Assembly (NCBI GenBank): GCA_003415625.1
Contig: PYIU01000009.1
Location: 1,736,001-1,800,000 of the forward strand
From: Aquanectria penicillioides
Lineage: Eukaryota > Ascomycota > Sordariomycetes > Hypocreales > Nectriaceae
Length of the DNA stretch: 64,000 nt
Direction: 5' to 3'
Shown here: positions 1 through 10,895 of the stretch, piece by piece
Layout: every line of letters starts with the position of its first letter
Numbering within the stretch: the stretch's first letter is position 1
The notes under the pieces: generated by a model
The model's input: only the letters and a program-made list of their open reading frames with translations
What the model was told of the DNA's origin: nothing
Databases searched by the model: none
Program-made: the position numbers and the translations under genes

Positions 1-454
1 GCTCCAACAAGTATCCATTGTCTAATGTCCAATGCCCAATGGATGTCCCCATTTCCGTACTAAAGAGGCTCCGCGCATGGCGTTGATGTGCGGCACTGCA
101 CGCTGCTGCACCTCCTCGGTGATTGCCTGCGATCCTTATTAGGTGGTTATGCTTGTCCATGTCCTTCCACCATCTCCTGTTGTTCCTCATACACCTCCTT
201 CCCCCTTGAACCTTATAGAGCCCACATCACTCTCGCATGAGATTATCGAGATCGCCCCTCCCCCTTTTGATCACGTCCCATCGTCCTTCGTCCTTCGTCT
301 CCTACTCTTCTTGACCATCTACTCTACGTTTTGTCCGCCAGTCATCACTATCTCGCTCATCATGATTGTTCTTCCTCGCCTGCCGGCTAGCTCAGACGTC
401 AGGCTTCCTCCAATATATACTGCATCTTTCAACACACCAGTTCGACTTGTCCCT
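1..454. other. Intergenic / 5' flank of the F-box gene
   Basis: Pyrimidine-rich, C/T-heavy sequence typical of fungal promoters and 5' UTRs. An open frame runs through from position 143 in frame with the downstream F-box gene, but its translation is low in complexity and shows no domain. I read it as leader rather than coding sequence. No other gene seen. Confidence 0.5.
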
Positions 455-1078
455 ATGGAAAGCGCTTTGACAAGTCCCCGCGCAGGCTCAGTGTCAAGCT
501 CGAGCTCAAATCAAAGCCCACCCGCTACCTCGTCTCTAATAGAGCGGCTACCCAACGAGCTTCAACGGCTCGTCTTTTCAAATCTCGACTACCAGTCTCT
601 CATCTTTCTTTCAACTATGAACCGACATTTTCATCGATCGATCAACCCTCAAGAAATGGCTGATCCTGTAGACAGGTTTCAATTCGTCATGAAGGCAGCC
701 AAGGACTTCCCGCAACACCGGCCCAGCGAAAAGGGTCAAGACCATCAGCCAGGAAATTTTGAATGCTACGTCTGCTTCCGCGTCCGAAAACCAGAGCACT
801 TTGACACCCTTCAATCCCAATCGGCTTATGTTGACTCCAATGACCGAGTCATCCTTGACCGAGAGCCAGGCCCTGGGGATCGACTGATTCCACTCCGACG
901 ATTCTGTATCGAATGCGGGGTCAAGTTTGGGCTTCATGCGCCTTTTGACTGCTTGACAACCAAGACGGGTCAAGACCTCTGGGTTTGTCGTTGCAGAAAG
1001 GTCTGGCAGAAGCCCTCATGCTTAAAATGCCCAAACTGTGGAGGAGGCTGCCCACTTCGACCAAAACGGAAATGGTGA
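455..1078 (+). CDS. F-box domain protein with Cys-rich C-terminus
   Basis: This single-exon gene encodes about 207 residues. After a Ser-rich leader, residues about 29-62 match an F-box, the motif that docks proteins to Skp1 in SCF ubiquitin ligases: an L-P-N-E-L core followed by a hydrophobic/Leu pattern. The C-terminal half is rich in paired cysteines (C104/C107, C151/C154, C178/C180, C189/C192/C195), which suggests a zinc-stabilised fold that could be the substrate-recognition part. I chose the ATG at 455 because it begins the protein-like part. In-frame ATGs at 143 and 362 would only add a low-complexity extension. The substrate is unknown. SCF membership is inferred from the F-box alone. 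Confidence 0.65.
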   Translation: MESALTSPRAGSVSSSSSNQSPPATSSLIERLPNELQRLVFSNLDYQSLIFLSTMNRHFHRSINPQEMADPVDRFQFVMKAAKDFPQHRPSEKGQDHQPGNFECYVCFRVRKPEHFDTLQSQSAYVDSNDRVILDREPGPGDRLIPLRRFCIECGVKFGLHAPFDCLTTKTGQDLWVCRCRKVWQKPSCLKCPNCGGGCPLRPKRKW

Positions 1079-1627
1079 TTTCGATGGCAGAATTCAAAAG
1101 AGAAAAAAAAATGGTGCCATTAAAAATTTCCGCCAGAGTTGACGCGGCCTATTCCCGTCCTTTCTTTTTTTTTTTTCCTTTTTTTTTTTTTTTTTGCAGG
1201 CAGCTTGATCCAGCATCATGGCCCAACGTCAGGCATGTTGGTTGAGAATGTGGACAGTGAAGCTCCTCTTCGGGAAGAACCCTGTCATGTCCGAGATCCA
1301 CACAGAAAGTCCAATGAACCCGTCAAAACGGCACGCTACGAGCGCGGCATTAACGTTTCCAGATCCGGTGCCAGATTACGCTGTTATACTAGAGCCTATA
1401 GCCCGGGAGCCATAACTATAGTCGGACGCGGGGCGACCGGAAGCCGTTTCGAACTACCCCAGCTTTCAGGGATCCTGGGGTGATGGAAAGTGCACACAAC
1501 AAAAAGGCGTTTTGAGCAATTGAAATTCGGTTTCTGTTTGTTTGTTTGGTTAGCCCCGGGGAGTTTCTTTTTTTTTTCTTATACTGGATTGCACAAGCAC
1601 CGCTCTGGCGAGGAAATGTCTTATTCC

Positions 1628-1658
<31 letters not shown>

Positions 1659-2872
1659 TCTCTCCCTCTCTCTACTTCTCATGTTATACCTAATTATTAG
1701 AGATGGAAGACTCGCAGTCCTGGATCTTGGTCAGCTAGGGTAATGAATCATGATAGCATACAGACACCAAACCAAAGAAAAAAATAAAGATATATGTCAG
1801 CACATGCAAACCACAAACACACACCCTCCATCTATCCTGACAGAGAATCTCGAACAGGCAAGCAGCTGAAAAGAATACTGCCACTTTTCACGCCCGCCAT
1901 CCGGTCCCGGAAAGCAACGGATATTGTTATCACCTGACCTCACGCGGTTCCTGGGTCACCATCGTGCTACATGGTGCGGGCAGGCAGCTTTTTATTTGGC
2001 CATCATGATCCTGTTTTACTCCATGCGTCCTGTGAAGTTTCTTTTCCTTCTCTTTTGCTTGGCCACATGCCACAAGCGCCTCCCGGCAATCCGGGCTGGT
2101 GGGTCCGTCGTCGCGTGCCAGAGAAAAAGGCCGATGTCCAGCCCCAACCTATGCCGCTGTCGATGCGCAATGCCGAGCGGCTTTGGTGACGGCAGCGGGC
2201 GGGGGTGTAAGCGGCTTGCTTCGATTGATTACTTACATGCCAGTCTCCCTTTGTTACACCGCAAGGTCGCCAGTGGCCAAGAGAGGAGTATCAAAAAAAA
2301 AAAAATTATTTGCTGCCTTGGCCCATTTTGCCTTCCCTTATTTTGGCAATTAACAAAAGCTACGTCTCGCAAAGCGCCCTCATCGTCTGTCCTTTTGCTC
2401 CCCCTTGTTGTGTTCGCCTCCCTTTCTCACATTGGACTTTTGGACTTCGCCATCCCCGCTGCTGCGGCCCCGTCTGCGGTGAAGGAAGGGCGGCACTTGG
2501 TGGCCCCTACGCTTCTCTTCTCTTCTCTTCTTTCCTTTCTTAGGCCTCCCCTTTGCTTTGTGTGTGATTCATCTCGTCTGCCATGAGACTGGGCCTGTGA
2601 AGCCTACACGCTGCGGCTTCTGACCCGTGCACTTCCTTCACATGCATAACCCATCCACATCTGCCATCCTTTAAATCCCTCCCCTGGCCTTCCGAGAAAG
2701 GCCATCTTCATCCTTGCTACATCTGGCTCAGCTTGGCTCTTTTCTTCTTCTTTTTTTCCTTTCTTTAATTTTTTTTATTTCAAAGAAGCGGGAATACGGA
2801 ATCAAAAGGAAAAGGGAAAAAAGCCAGGTGCCAGTTCATGATACGAGGATTACCTGCCGTCATATCAACAAT
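1079..2872. other. Intergenic, homopolymer-rich
   Basis: About 1.8 kb without a convincing gene. It holds long T tracts (about 1163-1196 and 1628-1655), an A tract near 2294 and a pyrimidine-rich block (about 2380-2800) that leads into the SET-domain gene and probably acts as its promoter/5' UTR. The open frames here translate into Phe-, Ser- and Leu-rich low-complexity strings. Confidence 0.5.
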
Positions 2873-4326
2873 ATGGATGTTTTGCCGAAATCTCACATCA
2901 ATCCGGGGCTGAATTCCCAGCTACAAGATCACCATTGTTTAACATCGGAAACTTCGTCACACTTTGACAGCAGCAATGAAAAACAAGGCCCAGAGGTGCG
3001 TTCAATTCGACTTCACCATCACAACGAGACCCATCCGTCCACTCCTCGCGACACTATTCCCACCCAGTCTTCCCGGGGGCGTCTAACTCAAGATTAAAAG
3101 GCCAAAAAGTCTGGGTACATCCCTGCTGTTCCAATTCCCATTCCTGAAAGACCACTTCTCTGCAAAGATGTTCTGTTCAGGGATCACCACTGGTTAGCAC
3201 CTGAAAGTATCAGCACCGAGTCCCCTTGTGCGTCCGACTCCGAACCCGATTTTCCCTCGGATTCAGAGCCCTGGAGTGATGATGACTATGATGGTGGTGA
3301 TGAGTACGCAGTATCGGCTATATTTCCCCGCCACCCCTTGTTAACGAGCTGCTCAGATTTGTGCTATGCCTTACAAGCAAAGGCGCTCGTCCGCTTGATA
3401 CAACCAACCGTCTATGTCCCCCAATTACTCGACGCCTATCTTTCAAACCGCTCGAGGCTGCAAAGGAAGAAATAAGCGATCATTTAGAACAAGTAAAGGA
3501 GGCTTCTACAATCACAGAGAATGAAGTCAACTCGCCTCCCTTGACTGCAAGCGTAAAAGATTCCCCAGCCATCATCTTCAAGAATGAGTACTTCGTGGTA
3601 TCCGAATCCAAGATTTCGGGATGGGGCGCGTTTGCGGCTAGAGATCTCAAACACGGAGACAAGATCCTAATAGAGCAGCCGTTATTCAGGGCTGACGCCT
3701 CGTCACTATTCAAAGAATTCGACAAGCTGGGCCCCCAAGTACAGGCAATTGCTCTAGAGTTGCACGCCAATGAAATGTGCAAGCCGGGCACCCCGGAGAT
3801 ATACGCCATATGGATGGCCAATTGGTAAGTTTTGCAACCTTGGTTCTCATTTAACGTCTTTGGGTTCCCATTGAGCCCAACTTAATTAGTAGCAGATGAG
3901 AATAGCTTGCCAGAGACTATGAAATCCCTCAAGTCCTTGCTGCATCTCATCCCGACAATGCAATGCCAAAGCCTCTCGGCCCCCTTTTTCCTTCTCCCTC
4001 GTAAACTTGTCTCTTTTTCCTGTTGGAGTTATTAACGTAGATCTAGCTTTTCAATCGGGGTTGGAGACATGGCTGGGCTTTTCCCCGTCGCGTCGCGCTT
4101 CAATCATTCGTGCCATCCAAAGGACAACGTCAAATATACGTTTGACGTTGCAAACGATGTTCTTGAGATGGTTGTCAAATCAGAAAAAATCACAGCTGGC
4201 GAAGAATTAACCATCTCATATGGAATCGAACGAACTCCACTGGACCTATTTCTCAAATACGGGTTCCAGTGTCGCTGTGGAGCCTGCCCAGGACTGGTGG
4301 ACAAGGACACATTGGTGAGATGGTAA
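2873..4326 (+). CDS. SET-domain protein lysine methyltransferase (SMYD/SET-like, no MYND)
   Basis: Four exons by my splicing: 2873-2995, 3101-3303, 3357-3824 and 4047-4326, giving 357 residues. The introns are 105, 53 and 222 nt with donors GTGCGT, GTACGC and GTAAGT and CTAAC/TTAAC branch sites. Every junction keeps the frame, and the first intron removes an in-frame TAA. The N-terminal third is acidic and disordered. The SET domain follows: the GWGAFAARDL start, then RFNHSCHP and the EELTISYG segment, which form the S-adenosylmethionine and substrate pocket, and a post-SET CRCGAC cysteine cluster. The family methylates lysines on histones or other proteins; the target here is unknown. The protein probably ends at VRW just after the post-SET cysteines, but an intron starting at 4315 with a further exon is possible. 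Confidence 0.75.
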
Positions 4327-4933
4327 ATCTATCATCTCCCTGCTATACAACCGAGGGACCACAGTCTCGATCGATACGCTTCTCTATACTTATTTTATCG
4401 GTGCATACTAGATTGCTGCACCACTCCTCACTCTGGAATGACACGGCGGGTAACAATGGCAGTTCTTGAAGTTAGCTGTTTGCGGTAGGCTAGCATGGAA
4501 ATTAACGGAGTCTTTGCGGTTATCGCGTTTCCATCTTGGAGTTGAAGGTTGGGGTTTCGTATTTTGTTTGTGGAAACTATAGCCGTCTATGGCTCGAGAT
4601 GGCAGCAGCAAACTGGTAAGAATCGCAGCATTGGGCTTTGTCGAACTTGGTACTAGCAATGTCACAGCTGCTCAGCCATATTCAGCAATGATCGAGTCAT
4701 CATTGAATCCACAGCGGTTTTAGGGTCTGTTTCAAGCATGGTATCGCGCTTTTGAATGGGATTTCCAAAGGTCTTGTCATTAAACTATCTCATGAGCGTG
4801 GCGTAACTGGTTCTTAAAAGAAGATTCGGATGCAATCTCTAGTTTGCACAAAAGTCAAAGAGTAAAAGATTGAGAGAAGAAAAAGAAGAAAAGACACAAA
4901 ACCTTGGAGACCAAAAGAGCATGTGATATCTTA
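4327..4933. other. Intergenic between convergent genes
   Basis: About 600 bp between the ends of the SET gene (+) and the CTF1-like gene (-), presumably 3' UTRs. No open frame of note. Confidence 0.5.
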
Positions 4934-7833
4934 TCACAATGCCAAGATCTCGCCTGCATCGCCCTCCTTGAGAGCTCCCAACAACATACGCGCAATGTCT
5001 CTGTCTGCTTTATCGTCTGTGTTTCCCATTTCATCCCACACCGTCTCAATCCACTCTGCAGAGATATCTGGCATTGGCCCATCAAGATACATGCCCTCGA
5101 ATTCGCTCGTCCCGCTTGGTGACTCGTCCTGCAATTGGAACACTGCGTTGGGATCGACTCCTAAACCGCCAAGCCCTGCTGATGGTGTCATAGAGGTATT
5201 TGCCAGTCCATCAGTGGCCATTTGTGAGCGAATTTGGCCGCGAAGAGCCTCTACACCCGCTTCGTCCATAATTGACATGTGAGAGTCTGTCTGGGAGAGT
5301 GGCGAGTGATTTGAATCGGAGTCGGAATGGACAGACTGGAGAATACCCCACCCCCTGTCCGCAGCTGCCCCCGAGCAAATCCCAAAGCTGTTTCCAGCGT
5401 TGGAGCTACGATTGGCCTCTATTAAGGCTTTCAAAGGACTGAAACCGCCCACGAATAAACCACGTAGGCTCACTGGGAAGTCTCCATCTTCGGGCAATCG
5501 CCCCTTACTGAGACTCACATCCAGCGCCAAGGCTAAGCGTAGATATGAGCTGGGCTGAAGAGCAAGAATATCAGTCCAGTCCGTGATATTTGAGTTCTGG
5601 CTGCCCTGTTGATTGGTGTTGTCCAGCTGAGCTAGATTGACAACGTGCCGCACAATCTCACTAACCCAGTCCACACCGTCATATTGAGGCTGGTATGTTC
5701 TCATAGCCTCAATTAGAATGTTTAGTCTGTGTTGCTTCAGGGCAGATGCTGCATTTGAATCAAGGCTAGGGTCTTTTGCCGGTGCAGAGAGCTTCACGTC
5801 CAAGATGTTAAGGACTAGGGGAAGTGCGGTACATGCCACGGCGGAGATAGGGAGCCACCTTGCAAGCTTCAAGTGAACGAGTTCCTTGAGGCACTCGGTG
5901 ACTCCTGAAGCAGCGTCCTGAAGCTCGTGCCGATTTTCGTAGATGGTCGATATGCCCCTAGTCGATGTCACTGTGTTGGCACTGTCTCCGTTTGGAATTG
6001 CCTCAAGGATGGCCAAGTGAAGGATCTCATGATGAGCCAGCACAACACGTGAAGAGTGGTAGTACATGTACATGAGATTGGTGTATAAAATGACAGAGTC
6101 ATGCTGAAACTCTTTCTTGGTGTCAATACCTCCGCGAGAAAGAGGGCTGCCTCCAAACAGCGGGAACCGCGAGGTTGCAGACTTGTACCATCGTCTGAGT
6201 GAAGTTTTACATTCCTGAATTCGACCTGCATCCTCCGGGTTTGACTGTCTTCCCCACCCAGGAGCATCGTCGAGGGGGAAAACTAGCATGAGGATGTCGG
6301 TCAAGACAACGTAAAGCTCCACCACTTGAGCCAAGATCTCTGCAAGGGTTTTCTTGGTTCCTGGATTGTAAACTCGCGATCGATCGAACTCATTCTCCAA
6401 ATCTGCAAACCCGAGAATAGGATTGGAGTCGAAATCGAAATGCGATTTAGTTATCTGGATTGGGCGTCTCATCAAGAGACCAAGAGTGCGGTCACGGATG
6501 ACACAACACCACCAGACCTTTTTGAGAATATTTTGTTTTCTGTGTTGCATCGGATGCGTAGCGGCGGAGAAGACCGGCATAGCAGCATAGTGATGGGCTT
6601 CGGCTGTTTTCGCATGCTGAATGGCCAGGCTGAGCCATGAAGTATTGGGGTTCCGTGTTGATGAAGGTGCCCAGAAAGACAGTAGGAGAGCGGCCTGTGC
6701 AATGGAGAGGGGAGAAGACTCGGATTCGAAATCATAGAGCAGCTTGGCGCGCCGGTATAGAGCTGCTCTTGCAGCTCGAATATTGGGATACCCGAGAGCT
6801 TTAATGGCGGTTCGCGACACAAAGTTGCAGGACGCAAACAGGATGGCTTGGAAAACCAGCAACGACATGCGCTCCGTGGGCATCCCCGAACTGGCACTAT
6901 GGCAATACAGGTCCCAAAAGTCTCCTTCGTTCAGGAGAGGCAACAACGGGTGAACGTGGAGGAAATATTGTTGCAGAAACTCGTCGAGCAAGGCTCGAGT
7001 GGGCACCCGAAGACAGCCTTGAAGCTCAAGGTAATTTACGTCTTGGGGGGGTATGTTAGGAAGATTTCCCATTACCAGGAACGGGTAGTATGAGTAAACC
7101 ACATCAGAAGTAAGCCCCATTTGGGAATCGCCAGACCACGCATTGTTCGCATTGGTGGAGTATAAACTCATCGAGGTGGTCTGGACAGTATTGCATGAAG
7201 CTCCTAGGCAAGTTGGTGAGTGCCTGTGTCAATTTCATGGCAGAACACGCTGGCTTACCTGGTATCTGTTGCGTTGATTGGTGGATGGTACGGTGCTGGG
7301 GGTTGGTGGGCTCGGTCATTATGTTGTCTCTTCGTTCAGTGTCGTGCAAATCGCGGTCATTCACTGAGTCGGCGGTATCCTGGGCCATGTTGTTCTCGTG
7401 GATGCTCTGGGTCGGAGCCTCTGCGAGACCGTTCAATCTAGATCTTACCACAGCCTCGGAAGAGTTGGATCCACAGGTATGTGGCTCCGCTGGGGAGTAT
7501 GGGGGGTGAGATGACTGGACATTATCGCCAGTTTCCCTCTGAGACCTTCGGCTGTGGGTAAAAGGTGTGAGCCTGTGGTGACCTCAAGGAACAACAGTGT
7601 CAGAATCAGACATACAACCGAGATGCCCTGCCAGTAACGACACAGGCTTCGCTGTCGAGATAGCAGTTCATGCAAGGCCGTCCTCTCTGGGACACATCGC
7701 AGCGGACCTTTCGCGCGCGACAGGAGAGGCAGGCCTTGGGTGCTCGCTTGCGAATCTTGGTCGGGGCTCTTGGTTTCGCGTCCATTGCGATTGTCGAGGT
7801 CGAGGTCATCGTGGTAGCCATGTTTAAAATCAA
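4934..7833 (-). CDS. Zn2Cys6 transcription factor, cutinase transcription factor 1-like
   Basis: Three exons on the minus strand: 7616-7833, 7259-7551 and 4934-7203, encoding 926 residues. That is close to the usual length of about 900 for Fusarium CTF1-type regulators. The introns are 64 and 55 nt. Residues 35-64 form a fungal binuclear zinc cluster with all six cysteines (C35, C38, C45, C54, C57, C64) in a CLSCRARKVRCD context. The long last exon carries the fungal-specific transcription factor domain, including the VHPLLPLLNEGDFW region. In Fusarium, family members control genes for cutin and fatty-acid use; the role here is inferred from similarity. An ATG 12 nt further in (7821) is an alternative start. 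The first-intron acceptor could lie 21 nt further upstream in the transcript and would keep the frame. Confidence 0.85.
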
Positions 7834-9523
7834 TCTTTGAAGAGGCTATGTACTAGGGCTTCAGCTTCGGGTTTTTCTCATGCCAGTATGAGAGGAAGAT
7901 GGAGAGGAGGAAAAAAAAAAAAAAAAAAAAAAAAGAAGGTCACAAAGGGAGGAAAATTACAGGATGATGGTTGAGCAAAAGTTGGAGAAAGGCGGGCAGG
8001 CAGGGGGCCTTTGGCGAGCAGGGGACGACACGATCCCGTTGCTCTCTAGCGGATGGCATATCTCAACTCCTCTCTCCCTCCCTACAGCCTCCCCTCCATC
8101 TCAGGGCGCGTGTCTCGAGCAATGGGGCTTGACAAGACGATGCGAGAATGCGGAGTGTGGAGTTGCGTGGAGTTTGTGGTGGAGTGTGGGGTATGGGGTA
8201 ACGACTACGCCTCCCGAAGCTCTGACTCTCTGTCTCTCTCTCTCTCCTTCTCGCCCTCACGGTCGGTACTTCACTAATTAGCACACAGGCTCACACATAC
8301 AGTAGGTAGCTCCCAGACCGACCCCTGCCGCAATCGTCGAGAGTCAGAAAGAGGCTTCCACCTGCAGCACCATGAGTCGCGCGCCATGCGGGGGCTCCTA
8401 CTATGCAGTCCTCCCCCTGATCGGGTATCCTTTACCGCGGCCAAGCCAATGGCCGTGCGGTCGTGATGGCAATCCGTCTCCAAAACGCGGGGTCCATCAT
8501 GGATTCCTCGGCTCCTGAATCATTAGCTCGTCCCCATTCTGACGCATATTTGTGCCTTCGGGTCTCATGAGCCCTTCCCGTCCGAAGCTACCGACAGACG
8601 CCAGATGACTTAGATGGGATGCAGACGCAGATGACCAACAGTTGCGAGCGCCACCCAAGCCCGCTTCCAATCAGCAGACGCTTCCCTCTTCGTCCTAACC
8701 GCCCCAAAAGGCCTCGACAGCCGCCTCTCCGGTTTCTGTGCAAGCTACCCATATGTACTCCGTATCAATGGTCTATCCGCATAGCAACTTCTCGCAACCC
8801 ATCGCCACAAACCCCTCATATTTGAAGCAACGGAGACCACCGAAGATTTCACTGTCCGACCTATTACCGAACCCAGCTTGTCCTTTTGTCTGCCATTTTC
8901 GTCGGCTGTTCACATTATTGGTGCATTCCCACGATCAATTACTTCAAACACTAGCCACATTCTCGTACCACATTGCCAAAATCATAGCTAGAGAAGATCG
9001 GCAGCTAATCTCCCTCGTCTCTTCTTCCTTTTCATTTCGGGAGCAGAACATAAGGCCCAAATCATCGTTCGTTCAACAGGGAAACATGGCGTACTTTAGG
9101 AGCCCGTGGATGGTCTAGGGTAGGCCATCAATGAGCGGCCATTCCATGGGGATACGCAGCATCTCAAGTTTCCTCATTGGGCAAATGAGAGCTCATTGAG
9201 AAAGAAGCCGGGGCATTGCGCATTTCATTTTGATGAATCTCCCAATCCTCACATTCTCTTCTGGTTTGCCCTTCGGAAATGCAACGAGTACCCTCCCTGC
9301 CAACGGCTTACTGTAGCCAGGCCTGCCAGCTGTGCATTTCCTTGGCCGGACCTTGGCGTCTTACTTGCTGTATTTCTCGGATTAATTTTGAGTCCGTTCT
9401 CCTATGGGGTATGGCAGATGCCTAGGTAGTTACCCCATGTTCACCAGTAAAGTCGGTTGATGGAAGTCATCCTGATCAGCTTCCCGGGCTTTCCGAGTTG
9501 ACTTTGAAAAGCGCCCACGGAGA
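7834..9523. other. Intergenic between divergent genes
   Basis: About 1.7 kb between the CTF1-like gene and the alpha/beta hydrolase, probably containing both promoters. It holds a 24-nt A run (about 7911-7934), a (CT)n stretch near 8229-8250 and one TACTCCGTA word at 8756-8764. Small open frames lack protein-like composition. Confidence 0.5.
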
Positions 9524-10357
9524 ATGGCCGACCTAATGAGTGATGGTGCGAAACGCGACGAGTTATATTTCTCTTCTCACAACTCCTTTGCGTCAACCAC
9601 AGTTGTCTTGCTCCATGGCCTATTCTCGTGCCATCTAGAATGGGAGCATGTCGTTCCATATTTGCCCGACTACCATCTAATCATCCCCGACTTTCCTCAA
9701 CATTCCCAGTCGAAAGATATTCGCCCGTTTTCGCTGGCTCTGGCTGCAGATAAAGTTGCATCGCTTATAGAGCAACATGCTCACGACGGCCAAGCTCATG
9801 TCGTCGGACTCTCGCTCGGAGGCTTCGTAACTATGGAGCTTATTCGACGCTACCCAAGAGTTGTCAAGTCTGCTTTTGTCACAGGCTCCACTCCATTCAG
9901 TGCCTGGCAGGTGTGGGCTGCTGGGCGTCCAAACATGCTTCATTGGGGCATCTGGCTCGCCATGACTAGTGGAATATACCGAGCCGCCGAGTGGCAGATG
10001 GGACTGAAGCCCCATGATCAACTTAAGAAAGAGATTGCAGCAAATAATACCTGGGATCTGGTGCATGATGCCTATGGTGAGGTTAGCAGATGGCAACAGG
10101 ACGCTGTGAAGGAAGTTGGTCGTCAGGACAAGCGGATACTGGTTGTTGCTGGTGGACATGGAGATAGTTTGGACAGCACCAAGAATTTGGGAGAGTCCCT
10201 CAGCCAACAGGGCGAGAGGGATGGCAGAGAGACACGAGCTGTTGTTGTCAGAGATGCTATCCATGGATGGAATCTTCAGTTCCCAGATCTTTTTGCTGAC
10301 GGAATAAGGGCCTGGATCCAAAAAGAACCGTTGCCGGAGAGGTTCGAACTAATGTAA
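9524..10357 (+). CDS. Alpha/beta hydrolase
   Basis: A single-exon gene for a 277-residue alpha/beta-hydrolase-fold protein. Visible hallmarks are the VVLLHG oxyanion strand near residues 27-32, the nucleophile elbow GLSLGG with Ser97, and a late IHGW motif that supplies the likely catalytic His. An acid in the segment after VVAGG completes the predicted triad. There is no signal peptide or membrane segment, so it is probably cytosolic. The substrate cannot be told from sequence: esterases, epoxide-type hydrolases and haloperoxidase-like proteins share this layout. Met5 is an alternative start. Confidence 0.75.
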   Translation: MADLMSDGAKRDELYFSSHNSFASTTVVLLHGLFSCHLEWEHVVPYLPDYHLIIPDFPQHSQSKDIRPFSLALAADKVASLIEQHAHDGQAHVVGLSLGGFVTMELIRRYPRVVKSAFVTGSTPFSAWQVWAAGRPNMLHWGIWLAMTSGIYRAAEWQMGLKPHDQLKKEIAANNTWDLVHDAYGEVSRWQQDAVKEVGRQDKRILVVAGGHGDSLDSTKNLGESLSQQGERDGRETRAVVVRDAIHGWNLQFPDLFADGIRAWIQKEPLPERFELM

Positions 10358-10895
10358 TGAACGCCGTCAAGCCCTTCGAACACATTGGCATGGTTGGCTT
10401 GAGGAGACCATCAAGGTCCTTCCTTACTTCACCTTGTTCCCCTCCCCCCTTTCTACATTGAGATGTTAGCTTTCATATGCCATTCTGGCAAGCAATTCAC
10501 TGCCAATAAGCGAAAATGAGAGCGACTCTTGACTGGATCGTTGGCCTTTGGTCTTTTGATACCCGGGCAGATTCTTCGTAGTTGCTTTGAATCCTAAACT
10601 AATTGACCCATGGTTTACAATTCAAAATTGGATTCTGTTGTTGTGGCAGTGTATCCAAGCATGGCTGTTTGCCGGTGACTCAGCCCGAAGTACGCATCCG
10701 ACGCTAAGCACTACATGTATATAGAGTAATTGAAAGATGTTCATCATCTAGATTCTCATTCCATATCCTAAAACCAGATATTCAAGTGAAAGTAATTCGA
10801 AATCCCAATGGAATTCGACTATTTTGATACCCGAAGCTCTCCATTTTGCTCCTCTTTCAGGGTTGCATCATCATAACGCCTTCGTCCTGACGTTC
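10358..10895. other. Intergenic upstream of the PARP-like gene
   Basis: About 540 bp. Holds a TATATA element at 10718-10723 and a TGACTCA word at about 10676, both upstream of the PARP-like gene. The open frame of that gene extends back to about 10824 without an ATG. Confidence 0.4.

Noticed and set aside
2873..3475. Separate small gene upstream of the SET-domain exon
   Set aside because: A 53-nt intron at 3304-3356 with good signals joins this frame to the SET frame exactly, so one gene is simpler.
4315..4469. Fifth exon of the SET-domain gene after a GTGAGA donor
   Set aside because: Downstream frame is Ser-rich and unlike SET proteins; the stop at 4326 just after the post-SET cysteines fits the family.
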